Positions 14,759 through 22,516 of a stretch of DNA of 22,516 nucleotides are shown one piece after another. The stretch comes from an uncultured Clostridia bacterium (GTDB lineage Bacteria; Bacillota; Clostridia; Oscillospirales; Butyricicoccaceae), in contig CAJUJQ010000041.1 of NCBI GenBank assembly GCA_910586575.1, forward strand, positions 1 to 22,516. Direction: 5' to 3'. The notes under the pieces are model-generated. The model ran no database searches, was not told the origin of the DNA, and saw only the letters and a program-made list of their open reading frames with translations. Both the position numbers and the translations under genes were made by a program. The stretch's first letter is position 1, and each line of letters opens with the position of its first letter.

Positions 14759-15874
14759 ATGAAATTCTCCTGTGACAAAGAATTATTGAATGAGTTAATT
14801 ATGATGTCTTCCCGCGCAGTCGCCATCAAAACAACAAACCCACTGCTCGACGGCATCCTGCTGGAAGCTGCTGTCGATGGACTGACCCTGACCGGCTACA
14901 ACATGTCTATGGCTATCCGCACTACAACTGACGAAACAGACACCATCGAACCTGGCAGTATTGTATTAAACGCCCGTTTGTTCGGCGATATCGTCCGCAA
15001 ACTGCCCTCCGATATTGTTTACCTGGAATGTGACAATGAGCTTCGGACTACCATCAAATGCGGCCGCGCAGTTTTCAACCTGATTGCAAGCGCCGCCGAC
15101 GACTATCCTGACCTCCCAGAGGTCGAACAAAATAAGGAAATCAAAATACCGTCCGCTATCCTGAAATCCATGATTTCCCAAACTATTTTTGCGGTATCTG
15201 ACAATGAATCCAAGCCAATCCATACCGGCTGCCTCTTTGAAACCGAAGGATCTCAGCTGAACGTCGTCGCGGTGGACGGCTTCCGCCTGTCGGTCCGCCG
15301 CGAGCAGCTGCCTGAAACACCGGAAGAAGATTTTCATTTTGTCGTGCCCGGCTCGTCGCTGCGCGAGGTTGAGCGCGTACTGTCCGACGGTGACGACCTG
15401 ATTTCCATTTTCCCGGACGAAAAGCATATCCTGTTTTCCATCGGGAAAACCACCATGATTTCCCGCCTGATTGACGGCGAGTTTTTGAACTACCGCGCCG
15501 CCATCCCGAGCATTTTTGAGCATGTGGTCACGGCTGACCGCTCCGAGCTGATTACCTGCGTAGAGCGCGTGTCGCTGATTGTGTCCGAAAAGCTGAAAAA
15601 CCCGGTGCGCATGTCCTTTGACGGCAGCACAGTCAAAATGAGCTGTATTACGGCAATCGGCAAGAGCTACGACGAATGCCAGGTCACGGGTGAAATCAAC
15701 GGGCTGGAAATCGGCTTTAACAACCGGTACCTGCTCGACGCGTTCCGCGCGGCGGCGGACGACACGCTGGTACTCTCGATGAAAGGCGCGCTGAACCCTA
15801 TGATTATCACGCCGCCGGAAGGGGATAAGTATACCTATCTGGTGCTTCCGGTGAGGTTGAAAGCCAATGACTAA
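14759..15874 (+). CDS. dnaN: DNA polymerase III subunit beta (sliding clamp)
   Basis: A ring-shaped dimer that holds the replicative polymerase on DNA. The 371-aa protein begins MKFSCDKELL, carries the typical central stretch GCLFETEGSQLNVVAVDGFR, and ends YTYLVLPVRL, the usual clamp C-terminus. The ATG at 14759 has AAAGGA 8 nt upstream; a TTG at 14711 would add 16 residues without a ribosome site. The stop overlaps the S4-protein start by 8 bp, showing coupling. Within the gene there is a sharp change in base use near 15240-15260: the first part shares the C-rich, CpG-poor style of dnaA, the rest has the GC-rich, CpG-rich style of the downstream genes. Confidence 0.98.
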   Translation: MKFSCDKELLNELIMMSSRAVAIKTTNPLLDGILLEAAVDGLTLTGYNMSMAIRTTTDETDTIEPGSIVLNARLFGDIVRKLPSDIVYLECDNELRTTIKCGRAVFNLIASAADDYPDLPEVEQNKEIKIPSAILKSMISQTIFAVSDNESKPIHTGCLFETEGSQLNVVAVDGFRLSVRREQLPETPEEDFHFVVPGSSLREVERVLSDGDDLISIFPDEKHILFSIGKTTMISRLIDGEFLNYRAAIPSIFEHVVTADRSELITCVERVSLIVSEKLKNPVRMSFDGSTVKMSCITAIGKSYDECQVTGEINGLEIGFNNRYLLDAFRAAADDTLVLSMKGALNPMIITPPEGDKYTYLVLPVRLKAND

Positions 15875-16079
15875 AATCAATATTACAGGGGAATTCATCC
15901 GTCTGGACGCGCTGCTGAAATTTGCGGCGTTCTGCGCCTCCGGCGGGGAAGCCAAACTGCGCATTGCCGCCGGTGAGATACTGGTAAACGGGGAAGCCTG
16001 CACCCAGCGCGGGAAAAAATGCCGTGACGGCGACATAATCGAGCTAAGCGGCGAAAAAATACAGGTCAAATGCAGCTAA
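15867..16079 (+). CDS. yaaA: S4-domain RNA-binding protein (YaaA/RlbA type)
   Basis: A 70-aa protein that is little more than one S4 RNA-binding domain: EFIRLDALLKFAAFCASGGEAK, then AAGEILVNGEACTQRGKKCRDGD, the typical alpha-L motif with the VNGE turn. Its place between dnaN and recF is that of B. subtilis yaaA (rlbA), a small protein linked to ribosome assembly. It starts with an ATG 8 bp inside dnaN and ends 10 bp inside recF, so translation of the three is coupled. Its exact RNA target is not established by sequence. Confidence 0.93.
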   Translation: MTKINITGEFIRLDALLKFAAFCASGGEAKLRIAAGEILVNGEACTQRGKKCRDGDIIELSGEKIQVKCS

Positions 16080-17191
16080 ATCAGATTATTTTAGAGAATT
16101 TCCGCAATTACGCGTCCGAACAATTCGATTTTGACCCAGGGGTGAACCTGATTTGCGGGGAGAACGCCCAGGGCAAAACCAACCTGCTGGAAGCCTGCGC
16201 GCTGCTCTCGACCATGCGCCTGTTCCGTACCGGGCAGAAGAAAGAGGGTTTGGCATTTGGCGCGGCCAGCGGCCGGGTTTACGGCGCGTTTGAGGCAGAA
16301 CGGCAGCCCTTTACGCTCGATGTGCGCCTGCACGCTTCCAAAGCTATGGAAGTGTTCCGCGCCGGGGCACGCCTGCGCAGGCAGAGCGAGGGGCAGGGCC
16401 TGTTAAAAACGGTGCTGTTCTGCCCGGACGATTTATATTTTATCCGCGCGGGTGCGATGAACCGGAGAAAGTTTCTGGATACCGCCCTGTGTCAGCTGCG
16501 TCCGAACTACGGGCGTTACCTGGATGAATATAACCGTGTGCTGGAGCACAAGACGCGCATCCTGCGCGACAGCGAAGAGCGCCCCGACCTGCTGGCGCTG
16601 TACGATGATTTTTCGCTTCGCCTGGCACGTCTGGGCGCAAGCCTTGTCCGCTACCGGGCGCGTTACCTGCGCAAGCTCGGGGAAACGGCGGCGCGGCTGC
16701 ACCGGGAAATTGCACCCGACGAAACGCTCACCCTGCAATACGCTGCCATCCCGCAAAACCCATTTGGCACGGTGCAGGAGGTGGAAGCCGAGCTGCAGGA
16801 GCACCTATTCCGCCACAAACAGGCCGAAATCGCGGCGCGCTCCTGCCTTTCAGGATGTCATAAAGACGATATTTTAATCTCCATTAACGGCACGCCCGCC
16901 GCAAAATACGGCTCCCAGGGACAGGTGCGCACGTGCGCGCTGGTACTCAAGCTGTCCGAGCGCGAGCTGATGCACGAGGACTGCGGGGAATACCCAGTGC
17001 TGCTGCTCGACGATGTGCTGAGCGAGCTGGACAAACGCCGGCAGGACTTCGTACTCAACCGCATCCACGCGGGCCAGGTCTTGATCACCTGCTGTGAGGA
17101 GGAAGCGGCGGCGAAGCTGTCTGCGGGGCGCGTTTTTCATATCAAAAACGGGTCTATACAGGAATCCTCCGGAAATGCCCGCCCGATTTGA
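16070..17191 (+). CDS. recF: DNA replication and repair protein RecF
   Basis: An SMC-like ATPase that helps load RecA at single-strand gaps with RecO and RecR. The 373-aa protein opens with LNQIILENFRNYASEQFDF, the family N-terminus, followed by Walker A GENAQGKTN (30-38). CPDDLYFIRAGAMNRRKFLD is the typical middle motif, SGCHKDDI with YGSQGQVRTCALVLKLSE gives the ABC-type signature region, and LLLDDVLSELD is Walker B with the D-loop. The ATG overlaps the S4-protein end by 10 bp. The last residues are variable. No terminator is evident after it, but a new promoter (17255-17283) precedes remB. Confidence 0.97.
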   Translation: MQLNQIILENFRNYASEQFDFDPGVNLICGENAQGKTNLLEACALLSTMRLFRTGQKKEGLAFGAASGRVYGAFEAERQPFTLDVRLHASKAMEVFRAGARLRRQSEGQGLLKTVLFCPDDLYFIRAGAMNRRKFLDTALCQLRPNYGRYLDEYNRVLEHKTRILRDSEERPDLLALYDDFSLRLARLGASLVRYRARYLRKLGETAARLHREIAPDETLTLQYAAIPQNPFGTVQEVEAELQEHLFRHKQAEIAARSCLSGCHKDDILISINGTPAAKYGSQGQVRTCALVLKLSERELMHEDCGEYPVLLLDDVLSELDKRRQDFVLNRIHAGQVLITCCEEEAAAKLSAGRVFHIKNGSIQESSGNARPI

Positions 17192-17254
17192 GAAAACTGC
17201 GCAAGAAATTATCAGATTCCAGGAAAATTTGTGCATTTTTTTGCTCTTTTTCAA

Positions 17255-17283
17255 CAGACAAACGCCGGAAAATCTGGTATAAT
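17255..17283 (+). promoter_or_regulatory. Promoter of remB (and possibly gyrBA)
   Basis: CAGACA (17255-17260), a 17-bp spacer and a perfect TATAAT (17278-17283) with extended TGG predict a start near 17290, 36 nt before the remB ATG. It allows remB and gyrB to be expressed apart from recF. Confidence 0.75.
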
Positions 17284-17325
17284 AGGATAGAGGAAATGTG
17301 TACAAAGGGAGGGGGCTGAAACGTC

Positions 17326-17595
17326 ATGTACGTGCATATCGGACAGGATTTTATTGTACCGACACGGAGCATCCTCTGCATTTTCGATATGGATACGGCG
17401 ACATGGTCGAAGCATACGCGCGCGCTGGTGCAGCGCTTTTCCAAAGAAGGCCGCACGGTCGAGCTGTTTGACGACCTGCCGCGCGCGGGCGTCCTGTGCT
17501 CCGGCGAGCTGGGCGAGCATTTATACTTGTCCGGGCTGTCCACGGCTACGCTGCAAAAACGCGCCGAACAGGGTGTGGCTGCCCTGTCCGGATAG
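17326..17595 (+). CDS. remB: RemB-like DUF370 regulator
   Basis: An 89-aa protein of the RemA/RemB (DUF370) family, starting MYVHIGQDFIVPTRSILCIF, with the family's conserved N-terminal strand. In B. subtilis, remB (yaaB) lies between recF and gyrB, as here, and takes part in control of biofilm matrix genes; RemA, its paralogue, is a DNA-binding ring. The central GRTVELFDD is also typical. The ATG has AGGGAGG upstream. Whether it controls matrix genes in this organism is inference. Confidence 0.9.
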   Translation: MYVHIGQDFIVPTRSILCIFDMDTATWSKHTRALVQRFSKEGRTVELFDDLPRAGVLCSGELGEHLYLSGLSTATLQKRAEQGVAALSG

Positions 17596-17738
17596 CTTTC
17601 CGTATGTTGCCCATAGCCGTTAAAAATTGCCGCATGGATTGTTGGGGAGGGTTTCCCCGCACAAAACGGTAATTTCTGCGCAAAGCAGGAGGAGGCTTAC
17701 AGATATCATCAAAAGCAAAGGATTCGGAGATTTTGTCT

Positions 17739-19685
17739 ATGAGTATGAGTGAAGAAATTTTAGATTTAAGGGTGACAGAAACCTACGACGAAAGCCAGAT
17801 CCAGGTTCTGGAAGGCTTGGAGGCCGTGCGGAAACGTCCGGGCATGTATATCGGCTCGACCTCTGCGCAGGGCCTCCACCATCTGGTTTATGAAATCGTC
17901 GATAACTCCATTGACGAGGCGCTCGCGGGTTATTGCAGCCATATTGAGGTGACGATTGAGCCGGGCAATATCGTGACCGTTGCCGATAACGGGCGCGGCA
18001 TCCCGGTCGGCATCCATCCCCAGATGGGCATTCCCACGCTGGAAGTGGTCTTAACCGTGCTGCATGCGGGCGGCAAGTTCGGCGGCGACGGCTATAAGGT
18101 TTCCGGCGGCCTGCACGGCGTCGGTTCCTCGGTCGTGAACGCGCTTTCGGTCTGGCTGGAAGCCGAGGTACGCGACGGCAGGCAAAAGCACACCATGCGC
18201 TTTGAACGCGGCAAAACGGTCAAGCCGATTTCCGCCGTCCCCTTTGAGAGCGAGACTGGTACGACCATCCGCTTTATGGCTGACCCGGAAATCTTTGAAA
18301 CCACCGAATATGATTATGAGGTGCTGCACAAGCGCCTGCGTGAGCAGGCGTTTCTGAACGCGGGTGTGCGCATTACCCTGACCGACGCGCGGGAAGGACA
18401 GGAAACCACCGAAACCATGTGTTATGAGGGCGGTATCCGCTCCTTTATCGAACACCTGAACGTCAACAAAACACCGCTCCATCCCGATGTGATTTACATT
18501 GAGGGCAGCCGGGAAAATTCGATGGCGGAAGTCGCCATGCAATATACCGATGTGTATTCCAATATCCTGATTTCTTTCGCGAACAACATCAACACTACCG
18601 AGGGCGGCATGCATGAGACCGGTTTCAAATCGGCGCTGACCAAGGTGGTCAACGATTACGGCAGAAAATACAACTTAATCAAAGAGAATGACGCGAACCT
18701 GACCGGCGACGACACGCGCGAAGGATTGACCGCGGTTATTTCAGTGAAATTGCAGGAAGCGCAGTTCGAGGGGCAGACTAAGACAAAACTGGGCAATTCG
18801 GATATGCGGACGCTGGTGGATTCCATGGTCTCCGAAAAGTTGGGCACCTTCTTTGAAGAAAACCCGGCGACCGCGCGCGCCATCATCGAAAAGGCAATCG
18901 GCGCGAGCCGTGCCCGCGAGGCGGCACGCAAGGCGCGTGAACTGACCCGCCGCAAATCGGCGCTGGACGGCGCGACGCTGCCCGGCAAGCTCCGTGACTG
19001 CAACGAGCGCGACGCGTCGCTGACCGAGATTTATATCGTGGAGGGCGACTCCGCGGGCGGCTCGGCAACACAGGGGCGTGACAGCCGTTTCCAGGCCATC
19101 CTGCCGCTGTGGGGCAAAATGCTGAACGTCGAAAAGGCGCGCGCCGACAAAGTTTACGGCAACGACAAGCTTTCGCCGGTCATTATGGCGCTGGGCGCGG
19201 GCATCGGTGATGATTTTGACGTGGACAGGCTCCGCTATCACAAAGTGATTATCATGGCGGATGCCGATGTGGACGGCGCGCATATCCGGACGCTGCTTCT
19301 GACCTTCTTTTTCCGCTTTATGCGGCCGTTGATTGACGGCGGCTATGTGTATGCGGCTGTGCCCCCGCTCTACAAGCTGACGCGCGGCAAAACCACGCGG
19401 GTGGCTTACGACGACCCGGAGCGCGACCGCATTTCCGCCGAAATGCGCGGCGACAACCCGAACGCAAAAATTGATATCAGCCGGTTTAAAGGCCTTGGCG
19501 AGATGAACCCGCACGAGCTGTGGGAAACGACCATGGACCCGCAGACGCGGATACTCAAGCGGATTACACTGGAGGACGCCGCGCGTGCCGACGAGATTTT
19601 TACCATCCTGATGGGCGAAAAGGTCGAACCGCGACGTGATTATATTGAAAAGAACGCAAAATATGCAAAGAATCTCGATTTCTGA
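17739..19685 (+). CDS. gyrB: DNA gyrase subunit B
   Basis: The ATPase subunit of gyrase, which adds negative supercoils. The 648-aa protein has the GHKL ATPase motifs VRKRPGMYIGST, EIVDNSIDEALAG, DNGRGIPV and GLHGVG, then the TOPRIM domain with EGDSAGGSA (Asp437) and DADVDGAHI, and the gyrase ending RRDYIEKNAKYAKNLDF. The ATG at 17739 has GGAG 9 nt upstream; TTG at 17733 is too close to it. A stronger GGAGGAGG at about 17688-17695 has no start codon at proper distance. Trp458 takes the place of E. coli Lys447, a quinolone-determining position, while Asp437 matches Asp426. The spacing to gyrA is 117 bp with no terminator, so the two are probably co-transcribed. Confidence 0.98.
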   Translation: MSMSEEILDLRVTETYDESQIQVLEGLEAVRKRPGMYIGSTSAQGLHHLVYEIVDNSIDEALAGYCSHIEVTIEPGNIVTVADNGRGIPVGIHPQMGIPTLEVVLTVLHAGGKFGGDGYKVSGGLHGVGSSVVNALSVWLEAEVRDGRQKHTMRFERGKTVKPISAVPFESETGTTIRFMADPEIFETTEYDYEVLHKRLREQAFLNAGVRITLTDAREGQETTETMCYEGGIRSFIEHLNVNKTPLHPDVIYIEGSRENSMAEVAMQYTDVYSNILISFANNINTTEGGMHETGFKSALTKVVNDYGRKYNLIKENDANLTGDDTREGLTAVISVKLQEAQFEGQTKTKLGNSDMRTLVDSMVSEKLGTFFEENPATARAIIEKAIGASRAREAARKARELTRRKSALDGATLPGKLRDCNERDASLTEIYIVEGDSAGGSATQGRDSRFQAILPLWGKMLNVEKARADKVYGNDKLSPVIMALGAGIGDDFDVDRLRYHKVIIMADADVDGAHIRTLLLTFFFRFMRPLIDGGYVYAAVPPLYKLTRGKTTRVAYDDPERDRISAEMRGDNPNAKIDISRFKGLGEMNPHELWETTMDPQTRILKRITLEDAARADEIFTILMGEKVEPRRDYIEKNAKYAKNLDF

Positions 19686-19802
19686 CAGATATGCGCAAAA
19701 GGGAAATATTCAGAATAAGAAAGCAGAAAAAGAGAGTTCAGCTTTCTGTCCGGCTGTTTGCGTGATATCAAACGCTTCAGGCTGAAAGGGAGGAGAGATC
19801 AT

Positions 19803-22406
19803 TTGGCTAAAGATTATAAACCGGAAGATATTATGTACCCGGACCAGCATATTATTACCTCTGAGCTGGTAGGGGAAATGAAAGAATCCTACATCGAATA
19901 TGCAATGAGCGTTATCGTCGGGCGCGCGCTGCCCGATGTGCGCGACGGCTTGAAGCCCGTGCACCGCCGCATCCTCTATTCGATGTACGAAAACGGGCTG
20001 ACCTCGGATAAGCCCTTTAAGAAATCGGCGACCTGTGTCGGCGACGTGCTCGGCAAGTACCATCCGCACGGCGACGCTTCCGTATATGACGCGCTTGTAC
20101 GCCTGGCACAGGATTTTTCCATGCGCTACCCCCTGATTGACGGCCACGGCAACTTCGGCTCGGTTGATGGCGACCCCCCGGCGGCTTACCGTTACACCGA
20201 GGCGCGGCTGCACCGCATGTCCAACGAAATGCTGCGTGAAATTGAAAAGGATACGGTCGATTGGGACCCGAACTTTGATGAGAGCCTCAAAGAGCCGCGC
20301 GTGCTGCCGTCCCGCTTCCCGAACCTGCTGGTAAACGGCTCGTCCGGCATCGCGGTCGGTATGGCGACCAATATCCCGCCGCATAACCTCGCCGAGGTCA
20401 TTAACGCCTGTGTCTGCGTGCTGGAAAACCCGGAAGCCGACCTTAATGACCTGATGGAGCACATCAAGGGGCCGGATTTCCCAACGCGCGGCATTATCAT
20501 GGGCTACGCGGGCATCCGCGCGGCTTATGCCACCGGCAAGGGCAGGCTGACCGTCCGCGCCCGCACTGAGTTTGAGGAGTTCGGCCAGAACCGGACGCGT
20601 ATTATCGTTACCGAGCTGCCGTATCAGGTCAACAAGCGCTTGCTGATTGAGAACATTGCTGATCAGGTGCACGAAAAACGTTTGGACGGGATCTCCGGCC
20701 TGCGCGACGAATCCGACCGCAACGGCATGCGCATTGTGATTGAGCTGAAACGCGAGGCGAACTCTCAAGTCGTGCTGAACCGCCTGTTTGCGCAGACTCA
20801 GCTGCAAACGACCTTCGCAATCAATATGCTGGCGCTGGTTAACAATCAATCACAGCCGCGTATCCTGTCGCTGCGTGAGGTCATTGACGAGTACCTTGCC
20901 CATCAGGTTGATGTGATTGAGCGGCGCACCCGCTACGACCTCAAAAAAGCGCAGGAGCGCGCCCACCTGTTGGAGGGCCTGCTGATTGCACAGGACCACA
21001 TTGACGAGGTTATCCGCATTATCCGCGAAAGCTACGACGACGCAAAGGAAAACCTGAAAACCCGCTTCGGCCTGGACGATATCCAGGCACAGGCAATTTT
21101 GGAAATGCAGCTGCGCCGCCTGCAAGGGCTGGAACGGGAAAAGCTGCTTGCCGAATATAACGAGCTGGAAGATAAGATTAAGTATTATATTTCGCTGCTG
21201 GAGGATCATGAAAAGCTGCTCGGCGTCCTCCGTGACGAGCTGATTCAAATCCGCGACAAGTTCGGCGACGAGCGCAAGACCGAAATCCAAATGGTGGCTG
21301 ACGAAATCGACATTGAGGATTTGATTGAGGAGCAGGAGTGCGTCTATACCCTGACCCACTTCGGCTATATCAAGCGTTCCCCGACGGCAACCTACCGGGC
21401 GCAGAAGCGCGGCGGGCGCGGCGTCAGCGCGATGAGCCACCGTGAGGAGGACTTCACCAAGGATATCTTTACAGCCTCCACCCATGCCCATATCCTGTTC
21501 TTTACGAACAAGGGAAAGGTCTACAAGATGAAGGGCTATCAGATTCAGGAGAGCAGCCGCGCCGCCAAGGGACAGAATATTGTGAACCTGCTCGAGGTCG
21601 AGAGTGATGAAAAGATTACCGCAATGTTTCCCATCCGGGAATTTGAAGAGGATAAATACATGGTTTTCGTCACCCGTCAGGGCACTGTCAAGCGGATTAT
21701 GCTGCGCGAGCTGCAAAATATCCGCCGCGTCGGCCTGCGGGCGCTCAACCTTGCCGAGGGCGACGAGTTGGTTGATGTCCGGCTGACCGACGGTACCGAG
21801 AAAATCCTGATTGCTACCCATGACGGCCGCGCGATTACCTTCGATGAAAACGAAGTGCGCGCCATGGGCCGCACGGCGGTCGGTGTGCGCGGCATCCGCC
21901 TGAACGAGGGCGACTATGTCATCGGCGCGGCCCGTGCGCGCATCGGTGCGCAGGTGCTCTCCATCACCGAGAACGGCTACGGCAAGCGCACGCCGGTTGA
22001 GGATTTCAGCGTCCACCATCGCGGCGGCGGCGGCATTATGCTGCACCAGCTGACCGAGAAAACCGGCGCGGTTGCAGGCATTGTGGTCGTTGACGAGGAT
22101 GAGGATGTTATGATTATCACAAGCGGCGGTATTATTATCCGAACTGCGGTCGATGATATCCGCGAATGCGGGCGTTCCTCTCAGGGCGTCATTGTTATGC
22201 GCATCGGCGAGGATGTGAAGGTTATTTCGATTACCCGTGCCGGTAAGGAAGAGGATGCTTCCGAGCAGGCAGGCGAAGTGTCGGAAACCGGGGAGGCTTC
22301 CGAACAGTCAGCGGAGGAGATCGGGGAAGGCATTGAAGCGCCGGAAACCGGAGATGCACCCGCTGAAAGCGCTGCGGAGGAAGCGGGTTCCGAACCGCAG
22401 GAATAA
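19803..22406 (+). CDS. gyrA: DNA gyrase subunit A
   Basis: The DNA-cleaving and wrapping subunit of gyrase. The 867-aa protein has the catalytic Tyr131 in AAYRYTEARL (E. coli Tyr122), the quinolone region HPHGDASVYDALVRLAQ (87-103), and a C-terminal wrapping domain with a GyrA box, QKRGGRG, which separates it from ParC. Ala92 is at the E. coli Ser83 position and Asp96 at Asp87. The TTG at 19803 is chosen for GGGAGGAG 7-8 nt upstream; the earlier TTG at 19758 has none. The last ~55 residues are a low-complexity acidic tail of Glu, Ala, Ser and Gly. A terminator follows 24 bp after the stop. Confidence 0.97.
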   Translation: MAKDYKPEDIMYPDQHIITSELVGEMKESYIEYAMSVIVGRALPDVRDGLKPVHRRILYSMYENGLTSDKPFKKSATCVGDVLGKYHPHGDASVYDALVRLAQDFSMRYPLIDGHGNFGSVDGDPPAAYRYTEARLHRMSNEMLREIEKDTVDWDPNFDESLKEPRVLPSRFPNLLVNGSSGIAVGMATNIPPHNLAEVINACVCVLENPEADLNDLMEHIKGPDFPTRGIIMGYAGIRAAYATGKGRLTVRARTEFEEFGQNRTRIIVTELPYQVNKRLLIENIADQVHEKRLDGISGLRDESDRNGMRIVIELKREANSQVVLNRLFAQTQLQTTFAINMLALVNNQSQPRILSLREVIDEYLAHQVDVIERRTRYDLKKAQERAHLLEGLLIAQDHIDEVIRIIRESYDDAKENLKTRFGLDDIQAQAILEMQLRRLQGLEREKLLAEYNELEDKIKYYISLLEDHEKLLGVLRDELIQIRDKFGDERKTEIQMVADEIDIEDLIEEQECVYTLTHFGYIKRSPTATYRAQKRGGRGVSAMSHREEDFTKDIFTASTHAHILFFTNKGKVYKMKGYQIQESSRAAKGQNIVNLLEVESDEKITAMFPIREFEEDKYMVFVTRQGTVKRIMLRELQNIRRVGLRALNLAEGDELVDVRLTDGTEKILIATHDGRAITFDENEVRAMGRTAVGVRGIRLNEGDYVIGAARARIGAQVLSITENGYGKRTPVEDFSVHHRGGGGIMLHQLTEKTGAVAGIVVVDEDEDVMIITSGGIIIRTAVDDIRECGRSSQGVIVMRIGEDVKVISITRAGKEEDASEQAGEVSETGEASEQSAEEIGEGIEAPETGDAPAESAAEEAGSEPQE

Positions 22407-22429
22407 TATTTCAGAAAATGCCAGAAAAG

Positions 22430-22452
22430 GGCGGCAATTTGCCGCCTTTTTT
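22430..22452 (+). terminator. Intrinsic terminator after gyrA
   Basis: GGCGGCA (22430-22436), loop ATT, TGCCGCC (22440-22446), then six T residues. It ends the gyrase transcript. Confidence 0.92.
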
Positions 22453-22460
22453 GCTATAAT
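22452..22460 (+). promoter_or_regulatory. Extended -10 box of the next, unseen gene
   Basis: TGC-TATAAT directly follows the T-run of the gyrA terminator, as expected for a promoter of a rightward gene beyond the window. The -35 would lie in the terminator stem and is not recognisable. The true sequence ends 14 bp later. Confidence 0.45.
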
Positions 22461-22474
22461 AAGGGTAACAGTTT

Positions 22475-22516
22475 AGATCGGAAGAGCACACGTCTGAAAC
22501 TCCAGTCACCTCCAAT
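22475..22516 (+). other. Illumina TruSeq adapter contamination
   Basis: From AGATCGGAAGAGC onward the sequence is the standard TruSeq adapter through CCAGTCAC (22509), with one extra A in the CTGAAACTCC part. The last 7 bp (22510-22516) fit the start of a sample index. It is not genomic and marks the contig end. Confidence 0.96.

Overview
The window is a piece of a bacterial chromosome carrying the replication-origin block dnaA-dnaN-yaaA(S4)-recF-remB-gyrB-gyrA, all on the + strand. This order, with remB between recF and gyrB, strong AGGAGG-type ribosome sites, TTG/GTG starts, sigma-A promoters with extended -10 boxes and an intrinsic terminator after several operons, points to a Firmicute. 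The fairly high GC content and protein style suggest a gut Clostridia member (Oscillospiraceae/Butyricicoccaceae-like); the family-level guess is inference only.

Layout. 1-192: window edge with a possible leftward promoter, then a terminator. 193-2137 (- strand): cofactor-independent phosphoglycerate mutase and a short Sfp-type phosphopantetheinyl transferase. A divergent promoter pair at about 2214-2246 drives these leftward and, rightward, a papain/C39-like protein of unknown role plus the 23S rRNA methyltransferase RlmA, closed by a strong terminator. 3950-5356: a sodium:alanine (AGCS) symporter. 5357-5986: 630 bp without a gene, but with two good promoters, a long hairpin and a perfect 18-bp palindrome placed like a repressor operator. 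5987-12474: an apparently autoregulated efflux operon encoding a secreted TolC-like coiled-coil protein, a lipoprotein membrane-fusion protein, an RND pump and a TetR-family repressor, closed by a terminator. 12550-12950: a GC-rich, hairpin-rich spacer. 12988-22406: the origin block, with a DnaA-box cluster between dnaA and dnaN. The final 42 bp are Illumina adapter sequence, not genome.

How it works together. The right half is the replication initiation and supercoiling core: DnaA opens oriC, DnaN clamps polymerase, RecF handles gaps, and GyrB/GyrA form gyrase. The left half holds housekeeping genes and a pump. The most interesting system is the tripartite RND pump. Its TolC-homologous component keeps the two helical repeats of the family, but shows no outer-membrane beta-barrel strands that I can recognise, in what looks like a single-membrane bacterium. 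The TetR gene at the operon end has no usual start codon in a sensible place and lies just after a diverged copy of a ~90-bp dispersed repeat.
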